Assembly: GCF_900455735.1 (NCBI RefSeq)
Contig: NZ_UAUI01000001.1
Location: forward strand, 744,001 to 808,000
Length of the DNA: 64,000 bases
DNA from: Rhodococcus wratislaviensis
Lineage (GTDB): Bacteria > Actinomycetota > Actinomycetes > Mycobacteriales > Mycobacteriaceae
Reading direction: 5' to 3'
The notes beneath the pieces were generated by a model, which did no database searches, was not told the origin of the DNA, and saw only the letters and a program-made list of their open reading frames with translations. The translations under genes were made by a program, and so were the position numbers. Each line of letters begins with the position of its first letter. The first letter of the stretch is position 1. Shown here in pieces: positions 54,926 through 62,289 of this stretch.

Positions 54926-56275
54926 ATGCCCAAAAATTCGGACCCCAGGCTCCGACGCGCGCTGCAAGCGAGCCTGTTCGGCAGCACGCTGGAGTTCTAC
55001 GACTACATCATTTTCGGGCTGGCAGCCGCGTTGGTGTTCCCCAAAGTGTTCTTCCCCCACAGTTCACCGACCGCGGGGTTGCTCAGCGCATTTGCGACCT
55101 TTGCGGTAGGTTTCGTCGCCCGGCCGATCGGTGCGGTGATCGCCGGTCATTTCGGTGACCGCATCGGTCGTCGCAGAGTCCTTCTCATCACCTTGTTTGC
55201 GATGGGTGTCGCCACTGGCGGTATCGGGCTGCTTCCCACCTACGACCAGGTTGGCCTGTGGGCGCCGGCGCTGCTGGTGGTGTGTCGAATCGTGCAGGGC
55301 CTCTCCTTGGGCGGCGAGTGGAGTGGGTCGGTGCTGCTGGCTGTGGAGCAGACGTCGGGGAGCCGGCGTAAAGGTTTGTTCGGCAGCATCCCCCAGGTCG
55401 GTGATCCACTCGGACTGTTGCTCGCCAACGGCGCCTTCGCGATCGTCAAGGCCACTACGAGTGATGAGGCCTTCCTGGCGTGGGGGTGGCGTGTGCCGTT
55501 CCTGCTTGGGCTTGTCATCGTCGCCGTCGGGATGTGGCTGCGGTTGAGGGTCACCGAAACGCCCGAGTTCGAAGAGCGCATGGCCACGGTCAGCGAGCCG
55601 CTGAAGCGGCCGTTGGTGACGTTGTTGCGGGAACAGCCGCGCAACTTCGTGCTCTCGATGGGCTGCCGTCTCGGCAACGATGTCGCGTTCTACATCGTGA
55701 CCGTCTTCGCCATCACCTACGTCACGCACGAAAACTTGATGGATGGCTCGGTGGTGCTCATCGCGACGATGGCTGCAGCGGGAGTCGGGGTGATCGTCAC
55801 ACCACTGATGGGTGTGGTCGCCGATCGGATCGGCCTGCGCAAGTTGGCGATCTGCGGGCTTCTGGCTCTCGGTGTCGGCGTGGCCGCCTACTTCCCACTA
55901 CTCAATGCGGGGCAACCAGTGCTTGCTATCGCTGCCGCTGTCTTCACCAGCGGTATTGCGGCTAAGGCATTTTGGGCACCCTACGCGGGATTCATGTCCA
56001 CACTGTTCCCGCCGGAGATGCGCTTCAGCGGCATGTCATTCAGTTTCCAGCTCGCCGGCATCGTGGGCGGCGGCATCGCACCCTTCGTGGCCGTGACGCT
56101 GCTCGAATTCACTGGTTCCTCGTGGGCTATCACCGTGTACGGACTGATCGCAATCGCGATCAGCCTCGCCTGCGTCGCCGCCGTCCGCCCCTATGCGCAG
56201 CAGTCTTCGGCCGATTCGACCACTCACCCAAAAGACTCACCTAACCAAAACGCTCACCCAATAGTGAAGAAGTAA
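54926..56275 (+). CDS. MFS transporter of the metabolite:H+ symporter (MHS) type
   Basis: 449 aa with about twelve membrane segments. The MHS hallmarks are LFGSTLEFYDYIIFGLAAALVFPKVFF near the N-terminus, FVARPIGAVIAGHFGDRIGRRRVL between segments 2 and 3, and RIVQGLSLGGEWSGSVLLAVE. Known members carry citrate, proline/betaine, shikimate or dicarboxylates. The M24-type peptidase gene follows after only four bases, so the two are co-transcribed. The hydrophilic C-terminus carries repeated Pro/Asn/His residues. Confidence 0.92.
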   Translation: MPKNSDPRLRRALQASLFGSTLEFYDYIIFGLAAALVFPKVFFPHSSPTAGLLSAFATFAVGFVARPIGAVIAGHFGDRIGRRRVLLITLFAMGVATGGIGLLPTYDQVGLWAPALLVVCRIVQGLSLGGEWSGSVLLAVEQTSGSRRKGLFGSIPQVGDPLGLLLANGAFAIVKATTSDEAFLAWGWRVPFLLGLVIVAVGMWLRLRVTETPEFEERMATVSEPLKRPLVTLLREQPRNFVLSMGCRLGNDVAFYIVTVFAITYVTHENLMDGSVVLIATMAAAGVGVIVTPLMGVVADRIGLRKLAICGLLALGVGVAAYFPLLNAGQPVLAIAAAVFTSGIAAKAFWAPYAGFMSTLFPPEMRFSGMSFSFQLAGIVGGGIAPFVAVTLLEFTGSSWAITVYGLIAIAISLACVAAVRPYAQQSSADSTTHPKDSPNQNAHPIVKK

Positions 56276-56279
56276 TCAC

Positions 56280-57260
56280 ATGACGCTGACGTTACCGGCA
56301 ATTGGCGATATCACCGAGGCACGGCTGGACCGTCTGCGGGACAAGCTCGCGGAATCGAGCTACGACGCGATCGTGTGCTGCGGCTTCGAGAACATCCAGT
56401 ACGCGACCGGCTACCGGAGCGCGCCCGGGGCGAACCGCCGCAGCCAGCGGATGGCCGCGATCGTCACCCCGGCCGTGGTGCTGCTGGTCGGCGGTACCGC
56501 CGAAGCAGCCCCGGCTGTGGCGGGCGGCCTCGCCCCTGATCGATACATCCCTTACGGCGCGTTCTACTTCGACTCCGTCACCGAACACCATCCCGCACTG
56601 CAGTGTGCACCGCAGCAGGCCTCGCTCGGCGCCGGCGTCGAGTACGCCGCCCGCCTGCTCCAGTCCGTGCCCCTGTCCGTGGTCGGCGTCGACGAGGACG
56701 ATTGTGCCGATGAGGTGCGTAACGCACTGGTGAGCACATTGCCCGGCGCCACGTTCGCCAACGCGAGCGGGTGGCTGCAGGGTGTGCGCAGCATCAAATT
56801 GCCCGGCGAGATCGATCGATTGCGGCATGCGGCCGGATTGGCCGAAGACGGGATCACCGCGGCCATCGCCGCGGCCGCACCGGGCGTGACCGAAACCGAA
56901 TTGTCCGCCATCGTCGGTCGGACGATGGCCGCCGGTGGGGCGATGCCGCGCTCGATCACCCTCACCACGGGCGAGCGTTCGGCGCTGGCCGACGAGTTCC
57001 CCACGAATACCGTTATCCGCGAGGGCGACCTGCTGCGGTTCGACGTCAGCTGCGATTACGAGGGCTACCGGTCCGATATCGGCCGGACCGCCGTGATCGG
57101 CGAGCCCACCGCGTTGCAGAGCGACCGGTACAACGCGATCTGGCGCGGTGAGGAGCGCGAGATCGAGATCTGCCGACCGGGGCTGCGGACAGCGGATCTC
57201 TTCGCCGCCGCCATCGAGGCCGTCGTGGAGTCAGACGGTAGTCGAGGAGCTGGCGCATGA
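56280..57260 (+). pseudogene. M24-family (Xaa-Pro/creatinase-type) peptidase, 3'-truncated
   Basis: 326 codons remain. The N-terminal creatinase-like domain and the start of the pita-bread domain are present, with two of the five metal ligands, Asp255 and Asp266, in RFDVSCDYEGYRSDIGRTAV. After LFAAAIEAV the family sequence stops near base 57227; the remaining His and two Glu ligands and about 60 or more residues are lost. The frame then runs through the antisense end of the AsnC gene. This is a recombination junction, and the product cannot be an active M24 enzyme. Confidence 0.87.
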
Positions 57261-57678
57261 CGAGGGCTGTGGTGGTCTTCTCGACGCCGTCGATGTCGAG
57301 GATGCGGCCAGCGATCCGGTACAGGTCGTCGGCGTCGCGGGCGACGACGTGGACGAGAAGGTCTGTGACGCCGCTTAGTCCGTGCACTTCCACCACCTCT
57401 GCGATGCCGTCGAGCGCGGCGGCGATGGGCGTCAACTTGCGCTGCGTGACCGCAGTGAGGATGAACGCGGTCAGCGGGTAACCGAGCGCAGCCGGGTCGA
57501 TACGGCGTTCGAATGGGCGAAGGACGCCCTGATTCTCAAGCCTGGCGAGCCTGGCCTGCACCGTGTTACGGGACAGCTTGGTCTTGTCGGCCAGCGCGAT
57601 CACGGTGGCTCGCGGGTCCGCGTTCAATGCCTCGAGGATGCTGGCGTCGATGGAATCGATGGTGCTCCGGGTGGGCAT
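57046..57678 (-). CDS. Lrp/AsnC-family regulator with a run-on C-terminus
   Basis: The first ~149 residues match the AsnC regulator at 9.4-9.9 kb closely: DASILEALNADPRATVIALADKTKLSRNTVQARLARLENQGV and the RAM domain ending TTTALVMRQLLDYRLTP. After this the homologue continues LVEKLTD and stops. Here the gene has lost its last ~7 codons and stop at the junction with the M24 fragment (about 57228-57232), and the frame runs on for about 60 Arg-rich residues. The DNA-binding and effector domains are almost complete, so it may still work. Confidence 0.88.
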   Translation of the reverse strand: MPTRSTIDSIDASILEALNADPRATVIALADKTKLSRNTVQARLARLENQGVLRPFERRIDPAALGYPLTAFILTAVTQRKLTPIAAALDGIAEVVEVHGLSGVTDLLVHVVARDADDLYRIAGRILDIDGVEKTTTALVMRQLLDYRLTPRRPRWRRRRDPLSAAPVGRSRSRAPHRARSRCTGRSATRWARRSRRSGRYRTGSPRNRS

Positions 57679-57707
57679 ATTGCCAACCTCCCACTGATGT
57701 GAACTCG

Positions 57708-59948
57708 ATGATGCTGCGCAGAATGCTGAAAATCCGCGGCCGGTCTTGCCGAAAGCGTAAGCGGATGATCAACTATTCCACGTTCTGCATACAGAACTCA
57801 TGTCGTACCGGCAGCCCGAACGCTGCCACCTTGCGCCCGGGTGACCGGGTGTCGGTCAAGCCGCACGCCTCCCCGGTGCTGCACGGCATCAACTACCTGC
57901 TCGGCGAGCTGGACGAAAAATACCTGACCACGCTGCGCGAATTCGGTGGGCTGCAGTCGTACCCGTCCCGGATCAAGGACCCGGACCCGGTGGACTACTC
58001 GACCGGGTCGGTGGGCATCGGTGCGACCGCCCCGATCTGGGGTGCCATCGCCCGCCGCTTCGTCGACACCCACATCGGCGGCGCCGGCACCGGTCGGCAG
58101 TACTCCCTCGTCGGCGACGCCGAACTGGACGAGGGCGCCGTGTGGGAGGCGATCCTCGATCACTCCGTCGCCGAACTCGGCGAGATCGTGTGGATCGTCG
58201 ACCTGAACCGGCAGTCCCTGGACCGGGTGGTCCCCAACATCGCCGCCGGCCGCCTCGAATCCATGTTCTCCGCCGCCGGCTGGCAGGTGCTGACCGTCAA
58301 ATTCGGGACCCTGCTCGAGTCGCTGTTCACCCGCCCCGGCGGGCCGGCGCTGCGCACCCGGATCCTGGACATGCCCAACCCCGAATACCAGCGGCTGCTG
58401 CGCTGTACCGCCGAGCAGCTGCGCGACCGGCTGCCCGGCGACGGCCCCGACTCGAGCGCGATCGCATCGTTGATCGCCGACCTGGACGACGCCACCCTCC
58501 TGGCCGCGATCCGCAACCTCGGTGGGCACGACCTCGACGCCCTGCGCGCGGCCTACGGGCAGATCGACGACACCCGCCCCACGGTGATCATCGCCTACAC
58601 CATCAAGGGCCGCGGCCTGCCCACTCAGGGGCATCCGCAGAACCACTCGTCGCTGCTCACGGTGGAGCAGTACGAACAACTCGCCGCCGAGCTGGGGATG
58701 AACCCGAACAACCCATGGGCCCGGTTCGACCCGGACAGCACCGCCGGCCGTGTCTGCGCCGCCTCCGCCCATTGGTTGCAGCGTGAACCCATCGAGCTGA
58801 CCACCCCGCCCGCCGTCCCCACCGACATCGGACGCACCCCGTCCGGGACGTCCACCACCCAGGCGGCACTGGGTCGCGCGTTGCTGGACCTGTCCCGGCA
58901 GGCACCCGAGGCCGCCAAACGGGTGGTCACCATCAGCCCCGACGTCTCCTCGACCACCAACCTGGCCGGGTGGCTCAACAAGGTCGGGGTGTGGTCACCG
59001 AACGAGCGCCGCAACTGGTTCGACGACGACGCCGAAACCATCATGCACTGGCGGGAAAAGCCCACCGGGCAACACATGGAACTCGGCATCGCCGAAACCA
59101 ACCTCGTCGGACTGATGGGGGAGCTCGGTGCCACCTGGAGTCGCTGGGGTCAGCCGCTGTTCCCGATCGGGGTGATGTACGACCCGTTCGTCGAACGCGC
59201 CCTCGAACCGTGGTCGTACGGGATCTATGCCGGCGGGCAGTCCATCCTGGTCGGCACCCCGTCCGGGGTGACCCTGGCCGCGGAGGGTGGGGCGCATCAG
59301 TCGATCAAGACCCCATCGATCGGACTCGAGCAACCCGGCTGCGTCAGCTTCGAACCGGCGTTCGCGATCGACACCGAGTGGGCCCTGCTCGACAGCATCT
59401 CCCGGCTGGGGCGCCCGGACGGGTCGTCATCGTATCTGCGCCTGTCGACCCGCCCGGTCGATCAGACCCTGGCGAATGTACCGTCGGATCCGGCGGCTCG
59501 GGAGCGTCGCCGCCGGCAGGTGGTCGCAGGCGCCTACACCCTGCGGCACGCCGACAACCCGGCGGTCACGTTGGTGGGGATGGGCGCGATGATCCCCGAA
59601 ACCCTCGCCGCCGCAAACCGGTTGGCCGAGCAGGGTATCGCCGCCGACGTCGTGTGCGTCACCAGCCCCGGACTACTGTTCCAGGCGGTCCAGGCCCGCC
59701 GGGGATTGGCCGACGGCCCGTCGTGGATTCTCGATCAGGTGTTCCCGGCGGAGCGGGCGGCACCGATGGTGACCGTCCTCGACGGGCACCCGCACACCCT
59801 GGCGTTCCTCACCGGCATCAACCAGGTGCGCGGGGCCGCGCTCGGGGTCAGCAAGTTCGGGCAGGTCGGCTCCCTCGACGACGTCTACCGCTACCACGGA
59901 ATCGACACCGACAGCATCGTCCGCGCCGCCCTCAACCTCGCCGACTGA
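57708..59948 (+). CDS. AceE-like 2-oxoacid (pyruvate) dehydrogenase E1, second copy, N-terminally truncated
   Basis: From PGDRVSVKPHASPVLHG (base ~57836) to the end the protein matches the first E1 copy at high identity and in one unbroken frame, including LVGDAELDEGAVWEA, DLNRQSLDRV, NWFDDDAETIMHW and the C-terminal HGIDTDSIVRAAL. The first ~80 residues of the homologue, which begin the thiamine-diphosphate domain (HHANRIRPNPTGLKVGGHQAS), are missing. The ~43 codons before the match are unrelated to the family. I infer a small deletion between the promoter and codon ~80. Activity is doubtful. E2 follows after 18 bases. Confidence 0.85.
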   Translation: MMLRRMLKIRGRSCRKRKRMINYSTFCIQNSCRTGSPNAATLRPGDRVSVKPHASPVLHGINYLLGELDEKYLTTLREFGGLQSYPSRIKDPDPVDYSTGSVGIGATAPIWGAIARRFVDTHIGGAGTGRQYSLVGDAELDEGAVWEAILDHSVAELGEIVWIVDLNRQSLDRVVPNIAAGRLESMFSAAGWQVLTVKFGTLLESLFTRPGGPALRTRILDMPNPEYQRLLRCTAEQLRDRLPGDGPDSSAIASLIADLDDATLLAAIRNLGGHDLDALRAAYGQIDDTRPTVIIAYTIKGRGLPTQGHPQNHSSLLTVEQYEQLAAELGMNPNNPWARFDPDSTAGRVCAASAHWLQREPIELTTPPAVPTDIGRTPSGTSTTQAALGRALLDLSRQAPEAAKRVVTISPDVSSTTNLAGWLNKVGVWSPNERRNWFDDDAETIMHWREKPTGQHMELGIAETNLVGLMGELGATWSRWGQPLFPIGVMYDPFVERALEPWSYGIYAGGQSILVGTPSGVTLAAEGGAHQSIKTPSIGLEQPGCVSFEPAFAIDTEWALLDSISRLGRPDGSSSYLRLSTRPVDQTLANVPSDPAARERRRRQVVAGAYTLRHADNPAVTLVGMGAMIPETLAAANRLAEQGIAADVVCVTSPGLLFQAVQARRGLADGPSWILDQVFPAERAAPMVTVLDGHPHTLAFLTGINQVRGAALGVSKFGQVGSLDDVYRYHGIDTDSIVRAALNLAD
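57715..57735. promoter_or_regulatory. AsnC-associated shared motif, copy 2
   Basis: TGCGCAG, seven bases, AAAATCC, upstream of the second AsnC gene; the matching pair lies upstream of the first AsnC gene with a five-base spacer. No copy of the TGTTATAACA palindrome is present here. Confidence 0.45.
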
Positions 59949-59966
59949 CCCAGAGAGACACCACGA

Positions 59967-61130
59967 ATGACTACGACACAGACCGGCACCACGGTGACGC
60001 TGCCCTCGCTCGGTGAGAACATCACCGAAGCCACCATCACCCGCTGGCTCAAAGCCCCCGGCGAGTACGTCGAGTTCGACGAACCCCTGCTCGAAGTCGC
60101 TACCGACAAGGTCGACACCGAGATCCCCTCCCCGATCGCCGGCACCCTGCTCGAAGTGCTCACACCGGAAGACGCATTAGTCGATGTCGGCGCGGCGGTG
60201 GCGGTTCTCGGTGCACGGCCGCCCGACACCGCGGGTGCGCACGCCCAGAGCAGCGCACCCAGCCCTGCGCCTGCCCCCGAATCCCCGGCAGCCCCAGCCG
60301 CGGCCGTCCAGGTCCCGGCTCCGGCGGCCCTGGCCCCGGCTACCCCGTCCGCGCCGGTACCCACTCCGCCGCCGGCACCGGAGTCCCCGGCGGCAGCGCC
60401 GCAGGCAGACAGCGGTGATCGGGTAGAGAAGCTGCCGCGCATTCGCCGCACGATCGCGCGGAGGATGATCGAGTCGCTGCAGACCTCGGCGCAACTGACC
60501 ACGGTCGTCGAGGTCGATATCACCGCGATCGCCCGCCTGCGTACCCGCGAGAAGGAGGCCTTCCACACACGGACCGGGATGAAGCTGTCGTTCCTGCCGT
60601 TCTTTGTGGCGGCGGCCATGGAGGCGCTGACCGCGCACCCGGTGATCAACTCCTCGCTCGACGCCGACTGCACCGAGGTGACCTACCACGGTGCTGTGCA
60701 CCTTGGCATGGCCGTCGACAGCGACAAAGGCCTGATGGTCCCTGTCATCCGCGATGCCAACGGGTTGCGGATCCCCGCACTCGCCCGGGCGATCGCCGGT
60801 GCCGCTGACAGTGTGCGCACCGGCGCCATCCGCCCCGACGACCTGTCCGGTGGCACGTTCACCATCACCAATACCGGCAGCCGTGGGGCGCTGTTCGACA
60901 CCCCTATCGTCAACCAACCGCAATCAGCGATTCTCGGGATCGGAACCGTGGTCGAACGCCTCGTTCCCACCCGCGGCGAGAGCGGCGAACTGCGGATCGA
61001 TGTTCGGTCGGTGGCCTACCTGTCGCTATCGTACGACCACCGCATCGTCGACGGCGCCGACGCCGCACGCTACCTGACAGCGGTCAAACGGCGACTCGAG
61101 AATGGCTTCCCAGTCGAGGACCTACAGTGA
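59967..61130 (+). CDS. 2-oxoacid dehydrogenase E2, second copy, without a subunit-binding domain
   Basis: 387 aa, a close paralogue of the E2 at 12.5 kb. Lipoyl domain at about 8-80 with Lys48 in TDKVDTEIPSP; a longer Pro/Ala-rich linker (about 85-148); catalytic domain from KLPRIRRTIARRM to the DHRIVDG motif (His358). As in the first copy, the linker passes directly into the catalytic domain with no peripheral-subunit-binding module. The stop overlaps the next start in a GTGA. E1 and E2 in the cassette are collinear, and no E3 gene follows. Confidence 0.92.
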   Translation: MTTTQTGTTVTLPSLGENITEATITRWLKAPGEYVEFDEPLLEVATDKVDTEIPSPIAGTLLEVLTPEDALVDVGAAVAVLGARPPDTAGAHAQSSAPSPAPAPESPAAPAAAVQVPAPAALAPATPSAPVPTPPPAPESPAAAPQADSGDRVEKLPRIRRTIARRMIESLQTSAQLTTVVEVDITAIARLRTREKEAFHTRTGMKLSFLPFFVAAAMEALTAHPVINSSLDADCTEVTYHGAVHLGMAVDSDKGLMVPVIRDANGLRIPALARAIAGAADSVRTGAIRPDDLSGGTFTITNTGSRGALFDTPIVNQPQSAILGIGTVVERLVPTRGESGELRIDVRSVAYLSLSYDHRIVDGADAARYLTAVKRRLENGFPVEDLQ

Positions 61131-61426
61131 CCGCCCCCTACTCGAAACTGCAGAGCGAACCGTTGAGTGGGTACGAACGGGAACTGCTCGCCTTCTCGGT
61201 CCGATGGGAACCCTACGGCGGTGGCGACGAATTCATCTTTCCGCACTTCGGAATCGGTCCGGCGCTATTCTATCGTCGGGTTCTCGATGCCCTGCGTCCC
61301 GTCCGCGACCACCAGCTCTCCCCCGACGAGCAGAAGCGGCTGCTTGATTTCTGCATACGAAAGCTCGACGCGCAGTATGGGATCGGCGGCGGAGCCGACT
61401 GCCTTGTGCAGTGCGAGAAGCAATGA
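61127..61426 (+). CDS. Small DUF3263-like protein coupled to the second E2
   Basis: 99 aa with a GTG start overlapping the E2 stop by four bases, the same arrangement as in the first cassette. The core reads YERELLAFSVRWEPYGG, then DEFIFPHFGIGPALFYRRVLDAL, close to the helix-turn-helix-like pattern of DUF3263 proteins and to the homologue at 13.6 kb. Function unknown. The conserved coupling to E2 suggests a role tied to the dehydrogenase, perhaps in regulation or assembly. Confidence 0.75.
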   Translation: MTAPYSKLQSEPLSGYERELLAFSVRWEPYGGGDEFIFPHFGIGPALFYRRVLDALRPVRDHQLSPDEQKRLLDFCIRKLDAQYGIGGGADCLVQCEKQ

Positions 61427-61519
61427 CGGTCACCGCTAGAGTCACCGGCTCGCCTCCCGTATCTCTCTCGCGTCCCGATTCCGAAAGTCTCTCCGGCCCG
61501 AATATCCGAGTGAAATTCC

Positions 61520-61870
61520 ATGAACTCTCGTCAGTACCACCAGTATCGCCAGTGGCGTCAGCGGCGGCGTGCCAGGTGGATCGATGCCCACCGCCCGCGC
61601 ACGCATCCCGACTACGAGGGGGCGCGCCTCATCGAGTTCGCCAGAATGTGGGCCCCCTACGGGGGCGCCACCGAGGACGAAATCCTCGTCCACTTCGGCA
61701 TGACCACGCACCGGTTCACCGAGCGATTGTGGCAGCTCATCCCCGAGTCCAGCTGCACCCACGACGAGGTGCGCCTTTTGGCGAGCGCCTACCCGCGCCA
61801 CCGGCGACCGCTCAGGTTCCCACCCTTTCGATATGCCCTCGGCGATCTGTCACCTGAACAACGAAGGTGA
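61520..61870 (+). CDS. Third small DUF3263-like protein
   Basis: 116 aa. After a basic N-terminus (QYRQWRQRRRARW), the core LIEFARMWAPYGGATEDEILVHFGMTTHRFTERLWQL repeats the pattern of the two E2-coupled small proteins, with the same W-x-P-Y-G-G turn and F-G-M helix. The Arg-rich N-terminus could contact nucleic acid. It starts about 90 bases after the previous small gene and looks like a tandem paralogue in the same operon. Confidence 0.68.
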   Translation: MNSRQYHQYRQWRQRRRARWIDAHRPRTHPDYEGARLIEFARMWAPYGGATEDEILVHFGMTTHRFTERLWQLIPESSCTHDEVRLLASAYPRHRRPLRFPPFRYALGDLSPEQRR

Positions 61871-62289
61871 ACGAGGGTGTGCGCTGGCCTCATCCAAGTC
61901 GGGGAAGGCATCAGAGCAGGAAAATTTGGTAGGAAGAGATGTGGACGGCGAAAACGACACTGACATTCTCGACTACGCGCTCCTCCGGGTACCTCTCGGG
62001 GGTCTGCACCGGAAACCGTGACGGCCGCCTCCGCCACCGACTTCAGCGAATACACTCATCGACTCCGACAGGCGGCGAGGGTTCAGTTGACACGCCTCAG
62101 CGCGGCGTCACCTCTGCAGAGCACATATACCGACTGTCCGCCATGACAGCGCTTGGTCGAGATCCCGCTGAAGCGCGGCGCACCACGTGACCAGATCTTC
62201 CTGAGATTCGTTGCGGACGAACCCCGACCGTCGAACGACATACCTCACGCGGCACAACGGTGCAGCACAAGATCAGAGGGAACCGCACA
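61871..62289. other. Leader region upstream of the acetolactate synthase gene
   Basis: About 420 bases without a convincing gene. A TTGACA box occurs at 62087-62092 but I see no good -10 box at the right distance. A leader peptide rich in branched-chain codons, as found before some actinobacterial ilvB genes, was looked for and not recognised. The ribosome site AGAGGG lies eight bases before the ilvB GTG. Confidence 0.45.

Noticed and set aside
61833..62021. 62-codon open frame as an ilvB leader peptide
   Set aside because: It is not rich in branched-chain codons, overlaps the small gene and lacks a good ribosome site.
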